A stretch of DNA of 64,000 bases from JASLDZ01 sp964242625 (lineage in GTDB: Bacteria > Pseudomonadota > Alphaproteobacteria > Caulobacterales > Caulobacteraceae): positions 1 to 64,000 of the forward strand of contig CAXTAO010000005.1 in NCBI GenBank assembly GCA_964242625.1. The letters run 5' to 3'. This document shows, one piece after another, positions 53,853 through 62,361 of the stretch; positions within the stretch are counted from its first letter, which is position 1, and every line of letters starts with the position of its first letter. A program made the translations under genes and the position numbers. The notes below the pieces were generated by a model. That model had not been told where the DNA came from. It saw only the letters and a list, made by a program, of their open reading frames with translations, and made no database searches.

Positions 53853-54104
53853 CGCGTTCCAGAGAGTCGACCCGTGCCGTCTTGGGTTTTGAGAAACCGC
53901 TTTAGCGCGCAGAGGAGCCATGAGCTCACGTAGCGCAATCCGAAGCATCTCTCGGCGGCCGGAGACACTACCCCGCCAGCCCTCACGACGGCGCATAAAG
54001 CTTGTGCGGCCGGGGTTACTGAAGCGCCTTTGAAGGCTGCAAACGCTTGTTTAAGCGACGCCTTTCCTCAAGCTCCAGATTGGAGATAGAAGCTTGAGAA
54101 AAGG

Positions 54105-54194
54105 TGGCGGTGACGGTGGGATTCGAACCCACGATACCGTTTCCGGTATGACGATTTAGCAAACCGTTGCCTTCAGCCTCTCGGCCACGTCACC
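54105..54194 (-). tRNA. tRNA-Ser(GCU)
   Basis: A 90-nt class II tRNA read on the minus strand. Acceptor GGTGACG pairs with CGTCACC; the anticodon arm ACGGT-TTGCTAA-ATCGT shows anticodon GCT; a long variable arm (CATACCGGAAACGGTAT) and T-loop GGTTCGAATCC follow; CCA is encoded. Its 3' end faces the mobile island (lower coordinates), a common integration polarity, but no duplicated 3' tRNA segment was found in the window. Confidence 0.95.
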
Positions 54195-54369
54195 GTGCTC
54201 GCGGCCCAACCCGGCCGTTCCCGCGTGCTCGAAAGCGCGCAGGCCGCGTGCATAGCGGCTGGGCGGCCTGCGTCAACGGTGGGCGGTGGCGGCCGCGGCG
54301 GAGGGCGCGTGTGTTAACGGGCCGCTCAGCCCGCACAGGTAGAACCGCCCGATCTCGTCGGAGAGGATC

Positions 54370-55869
54370 GTGGCCGCCACTCACCCGTCGCTTGCAGCCG
54401 TCCCGGAAGGACCCGCCCGGCGCGGGCCGTTCCGGCCGGCGCGTCTGGCGCCGGTGCGCGAGCGCATCGGAGCGGCGGCGCTCGCGCGCCGCCTGCGTGG
54501 GGCCGACGTCCTGGCGCTGAGCTTCGGCGCGCTGTGCGGTCTGGGCGACGCCGACCCGCGCCACCTGCTCGAACAGCCCGTCGCCGTCGTGCTGCCGATC
54601 GCCGCCGCGGTGCTGACGACCGCCCTCGCCATGCGGGCCGCGGGCGCCTACAAACTCTCGCTCCGCGAGCCGGCGGCGAGCGCGGGTCTGCGCGTGCTGG
54701 CGGCCACCGCCATCGGCGCCGCGGCCCTTGCGGCGGTCGCCGTTCTCGAGAGCGCCGTCGGCTCGAGGGCGCCGGGCGCCCGCACCCTCGTCGGCTGGAT
54801 CGCGGGCGCGGCGCCGGCGCTCTGCGTCGTGCATGGCGCGGCCTGGCTCCTCGTGCGGCGGTGGCGCGCGGAGGGACGGCTCACGCCCAACGTCGTGGTG
54901 GTGGGCGCGACGCGCAACGCCGCCCGGCTGATCGAGGCCGCCCTGCAGACGCGCGACGTCAACATCCTGGGCGTGTTCGACGACCGGCTGGCGCGCGCGC
55001 CCTCCGACGTGCACGGCGTGCCGGTGCTGGGCGACACGCGCGCGCTCCTGGAGCACCCGGTCCTGCCCTATGTCGACCGGATCGTCATCACCGTCAGCGC
55101 CTCGGCGCAGGAGCGGGTGCGCGCGCTGATCGAGCGGCTGCGCGTCCTGCCCAACGCCGTGACGCTGTTCCTCGACGTCGACGGCGAGCGCGAGCGCGAG
55201 CAGGCGCTGTCGCGGCTGACGGACCAGCCGCTGGCCCAGGTTTCGGGCGCGCGCGACGACGCGCCGCGCAGCGAGGCCAAACGCTGGCAGGACACCCTCG
55301 TCGCCGGCGTGGGCCTCCTCATCGCCGCGCCCTTCATGGCGGCGATCGCTCTCTGGGTGAGGCTGGACAGTCCCGGACCGGTGCTGTTCCGCCAGAAGCG
55401 CTACGGCTTCAACAACGAGCCGATCGACGTCTTGAAGTTCCGCACCATGCGGGTGGAGGCGACCGACCCCGACTCGGCGCGCCAGGTGGAGGCCGACGAT
55501 CCGCGGGTGACGCGGGTGGGCCGCTTCCTGCGGCGCACGAGCCTCGACGAGCTGCCGCAATTGGTGAACGTGCTCGTGGGCGAGATGTCGATGGTGGGCC
55601 CGCGGCCCCACGCGATCGGCATGAAGACCGCCGGCGAGGACAGCCGCCGCCTCGTCGCCGAGTACGCCTGGCGTCACCGGATGAAGCCCGGGCTCACCGG
55701 CTGGGCGCAGATCAACGGCTCGCGCGGCCCGGTCGACACCCCCGAGGCCGTGCGCCGTCGCGTCGCGCTCGATCTCGCCTATATCGAGCGGCAGTCGTTC
55801 CTGTTCGACCTCTACATCATGCTGATGACCGTGCCGCGCCTCCTGGGCGACCGCGCGGCCGTGCGCTGA
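54370..55869 (+). CDS. hfsE: Polyprenyl-phosphate hexose-1-phosphate transferase (HfsE-like)
   Basis: A 499-aa enzyme that starts polysaccharide repeat synthesis on undecaprenyl phosphate. Membrane helices and a CoA-binding-like domain (NVVVVGATRNAARLIEAAL ... VFDDRLARAP) precede the C-terminal bacterial sugar transferase domain: KRYGFNNEPIDVLKFRTM, RFLRRTSLDELPQLVNVL, EMSMVGPRPHA, HRMKPGLTGWAQING. GTG 54370 follows GGAGAGG. First of four overlapping or closely spaced genes matching Caulobacter hfsE-F-G-H. PssY/PssZ paralogues are the alternative; gene order favours HfsE. Confidence 0.82.
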   Translation: MAATHPSLAAVPEGPARRGPFRPARLAPVRERIGAAALARRLRGADVLALSFGALCGLGDADPRHLLEQPVAVVLPIAAAVLTTALAMRAAGAYKLSLREPAASAGLRVLAATAIGAAALAAVAVLESAVGSRAPGARTLVGWIAGAAPALCVVHGAAWLLVRRWRAEGRLTPNVVVVGATRNAARLIEAALQTRDVNILGVFDDRLARAPSDVHGVPVLGDTRALLEHPVLPYVDRIVITVSASAQERVRALIERLRVLPNAVTLFLDVDGEREREQALSRLTDQPLAQVSGARDDAPRSEAKRWQDTLVAGVGLLIAAPFMAAIALWVRLDSPGPVLFRQKRYGFNNEPIDVLKFRTMRVEATDPDSARQVEADDPRVTRVGRFLRRTSLDELPQLVNVLVGEMSMVGPRPHAIGMKTAGEDSRRLVAEYAWRHRMKPGLTGWAQINGSRGPVDTPEAVRRRVALDLAYIERQSFLFDLYIMLMTVPRLLGDRAAVR

Positions 55870-55885
55870 GCGGGAGGGGCGCCCG

Positions 55886-57331
55886 GTGTTCTGGCGTGGC
55901 GTGGTGGGCTACCTGCCGGTCAATCTCGTCCAGCTCGTCGCAGGGTTCGGCGCCATCGTGGTGTTCACGCGCCTGCTGAGCCCCGCCGACTACGGCGACT
56001 ACGCGCTGGGTTTCTCGGTCTCCTCGCTCGTGCAGACCGCGCTCCTCGTGTGGAACGAGGCGGCGATGGCCCGCTTCTACGCCGCCGAGCGCGACGAGGC
56101 GGGGCGCGCCGCGCTCTTCGCCACCGTCTATCGTACGTTCGGCGTGCTGGCGCTCGCCGTGCCGGCGGTGACGGCGCTGGCGGTGCTCATCCTGCCGCTC
56201 TCGCCCGGCATGCGGCTGGCGCTAGGGGCCGGCGTGCTGTCGGTGGTGGCGCGCAGCGCGCTGAAGCTCGCGCAGGAGCGGCGGCGCGCGGCGGGTGCGG
56301 TGCGCGGCTTCGCGCTGTTCGACATGGCGCAGACCGGGGGGGCGTTCGTCCTGGGCGTCGCCGCGGTGCTCTTCGGCGCGAGAGGCGCCGGGCCCTTGAT
56401 CGGCGCGGGCGCGGCGTGCGCCCTGTGCCTCGTCTTCGCCCTGCCGTCCGAGCTCGGCCAGGCGCGCGCGGGGCGGTTCGACCGCGCACGCCTGGGCCGA
56501 CACATGAGCTACGGCCTGCCCGTCGCCCTGTCGCTCCTGATGAGCCTAGCGCTCGCCACCACCGACCGCTTCGTGTTGGCGGGCGCGCGCGACGCAGCGA
56601 CCGTGGGCGCCTACCACGCGGGCTACAGCCTCTCGAATCGCACCCTCGACGTGCTGTTCATCTGGCTGGGCATGGCGGGCGGTCCGGCCGCCATCGCCGC
56701 GCTGGAGCGCGGCGGCGAGGCCGCGCTGCGCGTCGTGGCCCGCAGCCAGGCCGAGCTGATGGCGCTCGTGGCCATCCCGGCGGCCACGGGCCTCGCGCTC
56801 ACCGCCCAGCCCCTCGCCGAACTGATGGTCGGGCCGGCGCTGCGCGCCGACGCCGCGCGGGTCACGCCGTGGATCGCCATGGGCGGGCTCTGCGCGGGGA
56901 TGACGACCTACTACCTCCACACCGCCTTCACCCTGGCGCGACGCACGAAGAGCCTCCTCCTCGCCTGGTCGCTGCCGGCAGGGCTCAACCTCGTGCTGAC
57001 GCTCGTGCTGATCCCCCGCTACGGGCTGGACGGGGCGATGTGGGCGACCACCGCCAGCTACGCCGCGGGCCTCGTGGCGGCCTACGTTCTCGGGCGACGC
57101 CACCTCAAGTTGCCGATCCCCTGGCGCGTGCTGGGCGAGGCGGCGCTGGCGGCGGCCGGCATGGCGCTGGCGGTGAACGCCCTGCCGGACGGGGGCGGCC
57201 TGCCGGAGCTGGCGCTCAAGGCGGGCGTCGGCGCGCTGGTCTACACCGCCGGGATCACCGCACTCGACCTAGGGCGCGTGCGGTCGCTCGTCGCTACCGC
57301 GCGCGCACACGCCCGGCCGAACCCCGCGTGA
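55886..57331 (+). CDS. hfsF: Polysaccharide flippase (HfsF-like, Wzx/MOP family)
   Basis: A 481-aa protein with about 12-14 membrane helices. The N-terminus (NLVQLVAGFGAIVVFTRLLSPADYGDYALGFS) is the hallmark start of oligosaccharide flippases. It would move the lipid-linked repeat unit to the periplasm. GTG 55886 follows GGGAGGGG, 16 bp after hfsE; the stop overlaps hfsG by 4 bp (GTGA). Confidence 0.85.
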   Translation: MFWRGVVGYLPVNLVQLVAGFGAIVVFTRLLSPADYGDYALGFSVSSLVQTALLVWNEAAMARFYAAERDEAGRAALFATVYRTFGVLALAVPAVTALAVLILPLSPGMRLALGAGVLSVVARSALKLAQERRRAAGAVRGFALFDMAQTGGAFVLGVAAVLFGARGAGPLIGAGAACALCLVFALPSELGQARAGRFDRARLGRHMSYGLPVALSLLMSLALATTDRFVLAGARDAATVGAYHAGYSLSNRTLDVLFIWLGMAGGPAAIAALERGGEAALRVVARSQAELMALVAIPAATGLALTAQPLAELMVGPALRADAARVTPWIAMGGLCAGMTTYYLHTAFTLARRTKSLLLAWSLPAGLNLVLTLVLIPRYGLDGAMWATTASYAAGLVAAYVLGRRHLKLPIPWRVLGEAALAAAGMALAVNALPDGGGLPELALKAGVGALVYTAGITALDLGRVRSLVATARAHARPNPA

Positions 57332-58272
57332 CCGCGCCCGAGCCTACGATTGTCGTCGACGGTGCCGCCTGGGCGGGGGCGCAACCCCGGCTGTCGGTGC
57401 TCATCCCCTTCTTCCGCGACGACCCGCGCCCGCTCCTGGCGCTCCTCGACCGCGAGGCGGACGCCCTGGCCGGAGCGGCGGAGCTGGTGCTGCTGGACGA
57501 CGGCGGCGGCGACGCGGCGCTCTCGCGCGGCGTGGAGGCGGTCGTGGCCGCGCTCGCCCTGCCCGTCCGCCTGCTGCGACCCGTCGGCAACCTCGGGCGC
57601 GCACGGGGCCGCAACCTTCTCGCCGCCCATGCGCGCGGGGGCGCGTTCCTGTTCCTCGACAGCGACATGGCCCCCGACCGGCCCGACTTCCTGCGCGCCT
57701 GGCTGGCCTGCGCCGACGAGGGCCTGGCCGCGGCGGTCGGCGGCTTCACGCTCGACCAGGCGCGACCCGGGCGCGAGCACCGCCTACACCACGCCCTGCA
57801 GCTGCGCGCCGAGTGCCTTCCCGCCGAGGTCCGCGCACGCCAGCCCGAGAAGTATGTGTTCACCTCCAACCTCCTCGTGCGCCGCGATGTGCTGGCCGCC
57901 GAGCCCTTCGACGAGGGCTTCAGCGGCTGGGGCTGGGAGGACGTGGAGTGGGGCGCGCGGGTGGCCTCCCGCTTCGGCATGCACCATGTCGACAACCCTG
58001 CGAGCCACCTGGGCCTCGACACCGCGCCGGCCCTCCTCGCCAAGTACGCCGCGTCCGGGCCCAACTACGGGCGCCTCCTGCGTCGTCATCCGCAGCTGGT
58101 GCGCGGCTTCCCGAGCTACCGCGTGGCGCGCTGGCTGCGACGCCTGCCCGCGCGGCCGCTGCTGCGCGATGCGCTCCGCCGGGTCGCTCTGGCGGAGGGC
58201 GCGCCCCTGCCCGCCCGCATCGCGGCGGCCAAGACTTTCCGCGCGGCCGTCTACGCCGAGGAGGTGGAGTGA
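57328..58272 (+). CDS. hfsG: Family 2 glycosyltransferase (HfsG-like)
   Basis: A 314-aa cytoplasmic GT-A enzyme: LSVLIPFFRDDPRPLLALLDREADAL begins the nucleotide-binding fold, ELVLLDDGGGD and FLFLDSDMAPD are the metal/sugar-nucleotide motifs, and FSGWGWEDVEWGARV is an ED-x-E-type acceptor motif. The start is GTG 57328 inside the hfsF stop codon; an extended frame overlapping hfsF is a shadow. It probably adds N-acetylglucosamine-type sugars to the holdfast repeat (by analogy). Confidence 0.82.
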   Translation: MTAPEPTIVVDGAAWAGAQPRLSVLIPFFRDDPRPLLALLDREADALAGAAELVLLDDGGGDAALSRGVEAVVAALALPVRLLRPVGNLGRARGRNLLAAHARGGAFLFLDSDMAPDRPDFLRAWLACADEGLAAAVGGFTLDQARPGREHRLHHALQLRAECLPAEVRARQPEKYVFTSNLLVRRDVLAAEPFDEGFSGWGWEDVEWGARVASRFGMHHVDNPASHLGLDTAPALLAKYAASGPNYGRLLRRHPQLVRGFPSYRVARWLRRLPARPLLRDALRRVALAEGAPLPARIAAAKTFRAAVYAEEVE

Positions 58273-59024
58273 GCGCGCCCTACCGGCCCGACCTCTCGCT
58301 GCGCGGCAAGCTGCGGCGGCGCGCGGTGCGCCTGCGTCATCGCCGCCCCGCCGCCCGCGCGCCCGGTCTGTGGCTCACCCTCTCCTTCGACGACGCTCCG
58401 GAAAGCGCGCTCCTTGCGGGGCTGCCGATCGTGGAGGCGGCCGGGGCCCGCGCCACCGTCTATGTCTGCGCGGGGCTGGCCGGGACCACCGCCCACCTCG
58501 GCCGCTACGCCGACGCCGACCAGGTGCGCGCCGCCGCCGCGCGCGGACACGAGATCGGCTGCCACACCTTCTCGCACCGCGACTTCGGCCGCGCGAGCGG
58601 CGCGGAGGCGGCCGAGGAGCTCGGGCGCAACGCCCACGCCTTCGCCGAGTGGGGCCTGCCGCCCGCCGAGACCTTCGCCTACCCGTACGGCGACGTCGCC
58701 GCCGGGCCCAAGGCCGACGTCGCACGCCGCTTCGCCCTGGGTCGCGCCCTGCACGCGGGCGCGCTCCGCCGCGGAGGCGACCTCGCCCAGGCGCCCGCGA
58801 CGATCACGGACGGCCCGGGCGGCGAAGCGGGCGCGCTGGCGGCGCTGCGGGTGGCTTCGGCCCGGGGTGGTGGCTGGGTGACGCTGTTCGGCCACCAGGT
58901 GAGCGACGCCCCCGGCGAGTTCGCCACCGCGCCCGCAGCGCTGCGTCGCGTGCTGGCCGCGGCGCGCGAGCTGGGCTTTGAGCCCGTCACCGCCGCCGAG
59001 GGCGCCCGACGCCTGCGAGGCTGA
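58269..59024 (+). CDS. hfsH: Polysaccharide deacetylase (HfsH-like, NodB domain)
   Basis: A 251-aa NodB-fold enzyme. The catalytic base and metal site are visible in LTLSFDDAPES (Asp-Asp) and GCHTFSHRDF (His-x3-His), with FAYPYGD as motif 3 and VTLFGHQVSD near the end. In Caulobacter HfsH deacetylates holdfast N-acetylglucosamine, giving adhesive charge. The start is GTG 58269, overlapping hfsG by 4 bp. No signal peptide is evident, as with the cytoplasm-facing homologue. Confidence 0.84.
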   Translation: MSAPYRPDLSLRGKLRRRAVRLRHRRPAARAPGLWLTLSFDDAPESALLAGLPIVEAAGARATVYVCAGLAGTTAHLGRYADADQVRAAAARGHEIGCHTFSHRDFGRASGAEAAEELGRNAHAFAEWGLPPAETFAYPYGDVAAGPKADVARRFALGRALHAGALRRGGDLAQAPATITDGPGGEAGALAALRVASARGGGWVTLFGHQVSDAPGEFATAPAALRRVLAAARELGFEPVTAAEGARRLRG

Positions 59025-59042
59025 ACGCGACGCGCAGGGCTC

Positions 59043-59348
59043 TCACAGGTCCGGCGCGTGCATCTCGCCGCGGTTGGCGTTGCGCACGAGCCGGCCGGTC
59101 GGGTCGAACACGAAGCCGTAGCTCAGCCGCTCGCGCCCGCGCACGCCGACGTAGCCGCGCCAGCGCTCCAGGATCAGCCCCTCGGGCAGGTAGGCGCGGT
59201 CGGCGGGCGGCCCGAGCGCGTCGGCGATCTGCGCCTCGGTGGTCACCCCCGGGCGCCACAGGTGCGCGTCGACCGGCGTCATGCGGTCGGCCACGCCGCC
59301 GCAGCCGGACAGGAGCGCCGCGCCGGCGAGGAGGGCGAGGCGCCTCAT
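59043..59348 (-). CDS. Small lipoprotein, BamE/SmpA-like
   Basis: A 101-aa protein with lipobox LLSGCGG and a BamE-like body (LWRPGVTTEAQIADALGPPADRAYLPEGLILERWRGYVG). Its ATG overlaps the stop of the TrmJ-like gene by 4 bp (ATGA), so the two are co-transcribed. It is shorter and more divergent than true BamE, so a related small outer-membrane lipoprotein is as likely. Confidence 0.75.
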   Translation of the reverse strand: MRRLALLAGAALLSGCGGVADRMTPVDAHLWRPGVTTEAQIADALGPPADRAYLPEGLILERWRGYVGVRGRERLSYGFVFDPTGRLVRNANRGEMHAPDL

Positions 59349-60184
59349 CCCTCGTCGCGCTCGGCGGCGCGGGCGGCGAGCTTGGCCAGCGTGCGGCCGC
59401 GGCCCCGCGTCAGCGCGGTCACCACCCCGCGGAAGGTGCGCGCTTCCTGCTCGGTGAAGCGCGCCCGGCCGAGCGCCACGCGCAGGTTGCGCACCATGGC
59501 GGGCTTCTTCTCCGGCGGATGGAAGAAGCCCGCGTGCTCCAGCTCGTCCTCCAGCTGGTCGAAGAGCCCCTGCATGGCGGCGCCCTCGGCGGGGGGCGGG
59601 GCGTCGCGGAAGTGAGCGGGGGCGGTCGCGTTCTGCGTCAGCCGCCACTCGTAGGCGTTCACCGCCACCGCCTGGGCGAGGTTGAGCGAGCGGAAGCGCA
59701 TGTCGACGGGCACGGTGACGACGGCGTGGCAGAGCGCGATGTCGGCGGTCTCCAGCCCCGCACGTTCCGCCCCGAACAGGATGGCGCAGCGCAGCCCCTC
59801 CCCGCACGCCCGCGCCAGCGCCGCGGCGCCCTCGCGCGGGGTGAGGACGGGCAGCACCGTCTCGCGCGGGCGCGCGGTGGCGGCGTGCACGAGCCGGAGG
59901 TCGCCGATGGCGTCGGCCACGGAGGCGAACACCCGCGCGCCGTCCAGCGGCCAGTCCGCCCCGGAGGCCGAGGCCCAGGCCCGCGACTGCGGCCAGCCGT
60001 CCCGCGGGTTGACGAGCCTGAGTTCCGACAGGCCGAAATTGGCCATCACCCGCGCGGCCGCGCCGATGTTCTCGGCCAGCTGCGGCTGGTCGAGGATCAC
60101 GACGGGCGAGGCTGGCGCGGGCGCGTCCACCCCTGTCTCGTACGCCGCGCCGGGGCTCCGGCTCAAGCTGACGGAGACGCCCAC
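59345..60184 (-). CDS. trmJ: TrmJ-type tRNA/rRNA 2'-O-methyltransferase (SPOUT)
   Basis: A 279-aa SpoU-superfamily enzyme. VVILDQPQLAENIGAAARVMANFGLSELRLVNPRDGWP is the N-terminal signature (conserved Asn and Arg), CAILFGAERAGLETADIALCHAVVTVPV is motif 2, and FRSLNLAQAVAVNAYEW motif 3 of the knotted SAM site. TrmJ methylates position 32 of tRNAs; a closely related rRNA or tRNA target cannot be excluded. The last ~90 residues are the helical TrmJ extension. Confidence 0.85.
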   Translation of the reverse strand: MGVSVSLSRSPGAAYETGVDAPAPASPVVILDQPQLAENIGAAARVMANFGLSELRLVNPRDGWPQSRAWASASGADWPLDGARVFASVADAIGDLRLVHAATARPRETVLPVLTPREGAAALARACGEGLRCAILFGAERAGLETADIALCHAVVTVPVDMRFRSLNLAQAVAVNAYEWRLTQNATAPAHFRDAPPPAEGAAMQGLFDQLEDELEHAGFFHPPEKKPAMVRNLRVALGRARFTEQEARTFRGVVTALTRGRGRTLAKLAARAAERDEG

Positions 60185-60271
60185 GATCCGTTCAGGGAGC
60201 CTTCAGGCAGGCAAGCCGCTTATCGCATCATGGAAAGCGCCAAGCTTCCCCAACGAGAGGACGTACTCTTC

Positions 60272-61006
60272 ATGCGCAAGCTGCTCATCGCGGGCGGCCT
60301 GGCCGCGGCCACGCTCGCGGCCGTGCCCGCCGCCGCGGACGCCCAGGTCCGCTGCGTCAATCCCCAGAACAACACCACCACGGGCGCCCTGGTCGGCGCG
60401 GCCGGCGGCGCGGCGGCGGGCTCCTTGCTCGCGGGCCGGCACGACCGCGGCAAGGGCGCGCTCCTGGGCGCGCTCGGCGGCGCGGTGCTCGGCGGCGTCG
60501 TCGGCAACCAGCAGACGCGCTGCCCGGACGGCTACTACGCGCAGGACGCGTCGGGCCGCTACTACGACAACGACGGCAACCCGTATCAGCCAAACGGCTA
60601 CGGCCCGCCGCCCCCGTCGAATGGCGCCTACAACAACGGCTACGCGCCCCAGGGCGGCTACGGCCCGCCTCCCGGCCCCGGCTACAACAACGGCTACGGC
60701 GCTCCCCCTCCCGGCGGCCCCGGTTACGCGGGCGGGAACGAGGGCTACTGGCGCGGCGCCGGCCAGGGCATCCGGGCGCGCACGGACTTCCTGCAGCAGC
60801 GGATCGACCGCTCGGTGCAGAACGGCCAGATCGGTCGCCGCGAGTCGGCCAACGCCTATGCCGACCTGCGCGACATCCGTCGTCAGGAGGCTCGCCTGCG
60901 CGAGCGGGACGGCGGACGGCTGAACGAGGCCGACCGCGCCTACCTGCAGGACCGCCTGGACCGCGCGTTCCGCAACCTGCACTTCGACCGCACCGACGGC
61001 TACTGA
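60272..61006 (+). CDS. Exported glycine-zipper protein with Tyr/Gly/Pro-rich repeat region
   Basis: A 244-aa protein with a signal peptide (MRKLLIAGGLAAATLAAVPAAADA). A glycine-zipper 2TM region (GALVGAAGGAAAGSLLAG ... GALLGALGGAVLGGVVGN) is followed by a low-complexity Y-N-G-Y/GPPP region (about residues 100-165) and a charged helical C-terminus (RIDRSVQNGQIGRRESANAYADLRDIRRQEARLRERDG). It probably sits in the cell envelope. ATG 60272 is preferred over ATG 60230 because the signal peptide begins there. Confidence 0.82.
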   Translation: MRKLLIAGGLAAATLAAVPAAADAQVRCVNPQNNTTTGALVGAAGGAAAGSLLAGRHDRGKGALLGALGGAVLGGVVGNQQTRCPDGYYAQDASGRYYDNDGNPYQPNGYGPPPPSNGAYNNGYAPQGGYGPPPGPGYNNGYGAPPPGGPGYAGGNEGYWRGAGQGIRARTDFLQQRIDRSVQNGQIGRRESANAYADLRDIRRQEARLRERDGGRLNEADRAYLQDRLDRAFRNLHFDRTDGY

Positions 61007-61022
61007 GCCGCCGACGCGCGCG

Positions 61023-61050
61023 CGCGCCCCGGGTTCCTACCCGGGGCGCG
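61023..61050 (+). terminator. GC-rich hairpin, probable terminator
   Basis: A perfect 11-bp stem (CGCGCCCCGGG with CCCGGGGCGCG) around TTCCTA, 17 bp after the glycine-zipper gene stop and about 78 bp before icd. No T-run follows, so it is either a Rho-independent terminator lacking a U-tract or an mRNA 3'-end stabiliser. Confidence 0.5.
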
Positions 61051-61127
61051 ACCCGCTAGAACGCCGGCCGCCCCTGCGCGCCGGCCCCTCCCGGCGCCGC
61101 GCCCCCCGCGAGCCGGACCCGAGCCTG

Positions 61128-62357
61128 ATGAGCCTCTCCAAGATCAAGGTGCAGAACCCCGTCGTCGATCTCGACGGGGACGAGATGACGCGCATCATCT
61201 GGAAGATGATCAAGGACAAGCTGATCTTCCCCTACCTCGATCTCGAGCTCGACTACTACGACCTCGGCATGGAGCACCGCGACGCCACCGACGACCAGGT
61301 GACGATCGACGCCGCGCACGCGATCCAGAAGCATGGCGCCGGCGTCAAGTGCGCCACCATCACGCCGGACGAGGCGCGCGTGAAGGAATTCGGCCTCAAG
61401 CACATGTGGAAGAGCCCCAACGGCACGATCAGGAACATCCTGGGCGGCGTGATCTTCCGCGAGCCCATCATCTGCCGCAACGTGCCGCGTCTCGTGCCCG
61501 GATGGACGCAGCCGATCGTGGTCGGCCGCCACGCCTTCGGCGACCAGTACCGCGCCACCGACTTCCTGATGCCGGGCAAGGGCGTGCTCTCGATCAAATT
61601 CGTCGGCGACGACGGCCAGGTAATCGAGCGCGAGGTCTACAAGAGCCCCGCCTCGGGCGTCGCCATGGCGATGTACAACCTCGACGACTCGATCCGCGAC
61701 TTCGCCCACGCGAGCTTCCGTTACGCCCTAGATCGCAAGTACCCCTGCTATCTCTCCACCAAGAACACCATCCTCAAGGCCTACGACGGGCGCTTCAAGG
61801 ACATCTTCCAGGAGGTGTTCGACGCCGAGTACGCCGATCAGTTCAAGGCGCTGGGCCTCACCTACGAGCACCGTTTGATCGACGACATGGTGGCCTCCGC
61901 CTTGAAGTGGTCAGGCGGCTACGTCTGGGCGTGCAAGAACTACGACGGCGACGTGCAGTCCGACATCGTGGCCCAGGGCTTCGGCTCCTTGGGGCTGATG
62001 ACCAGCGTGCTCCTCACCCCCGACGGGCGCACGGTGGAGGCGGAGGCCGCGCACGGGACCGTGACCCGCCACTACCGCCAGCACCAGAAGGGCGAGTCGA
62101 CCTCGACCAATTCGGTGGCGTCGATCTTCGCCTGGAGCCGCGGGCTCAAGCACCGCGCCAAGCTGGACGACAACCGCGAGCTCGACCGCTTCGCCGACCT
62201 CCTCGAGCAGACCACCGTCGCCACCGTAGAGGGCGGCGCCATGACCAAGGACCTGGCGCTCCTGGTCGGCGACCAGCAGGGCTGGCTGACCACCGAGGGG
62301 TTCCTCGACCGGGTGGCGCAGAACCTCGAGCAGCGCGCGGGGGCGGCCGGAGCCTGA
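61128..62357 (+). CDS. icd: NADP-dependent isocitrate dehydrogenase
   Basis: A 409-aa TCA-cycle enzyme (isocitrate to 2-oxoglutarate + CO2 + NADPH) of the eukaryote-like dimeric subfamily. Diagnostic segments are NPVVDLDGDEMTRIIWKMIKDKLI, ATITPDEARVKEF, the isocitrate-binding WKSPNGTIRN, YEHRLIDDMVA (metal Asp) and EAAHGTVTRHYR with NADP-binding residues. Length is typical. The gene converges with the SPFH gene, leaving only 4 bp. Confidence 0.97.
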   Translation: MSLSKIKVQNPVVDLDGDEMTRIIWKMIKDKLIFPYLDLELDYYDLGMEHRDATDDQVTIDAAHAIQKHGAGVKCATITPDEARVKEFGLKHMWKSPNGTIRNILGGVIFREPIICRNVPRLVPGWTQPIVVGRHAFGDQYRATDFLMPGKGVLSIKFVGDDGQVIEREVYKSPASGVAMAMYNLDDSIRDFAHASFRYALDRKYPCYLSTKNTILKAYDGRFKDIFQEVFDAEYADQFKALGLTYEHRLIDDMVASALKWSGGYVWACKNYDGDVQSDIVAQGFGSLGLMTSVLLTPDGRTVEAEAAHGTVTRHYRQHQKGESTSTNSVASIFAWSRGLKHRAKLDDNRELDRFADLLEQTTVATVEGGAMTKDLALLVGDQQGWLTTEGFLDRVAQNLEQRAGAAGA

Positions 62358-62361
62358 AGGC

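Larger units (their letters stand above)
53362..54104. other. AT-richer junction region next to tRNA-Ser
   Basis: Lower GC than the surroundings at 53400-53690. It contains a 55-codon frame with a tandem repeat, three TCCCTGCT blocks 21-22 nt apart, and an imperfect hairpin (CTCAAGCT...AGCTTGAG, 54067-54098) just beyond the tRNA 3' end. No integrase gene is visible. Confidence 0.5.

Noticed and set aside
54105..54194. Attachment-site duplication of the tRNA-Ser 3' end
   Set aside because: No second copy of the GATTCGAACCCACG segment was found in the window.
56050..57327. N-terminal extension of hfsG reaching back through hfsF
   Set aside because: It is an out-of-frame reading of hfsF; the glycosyltransferase domain begins right after GTG 57328.
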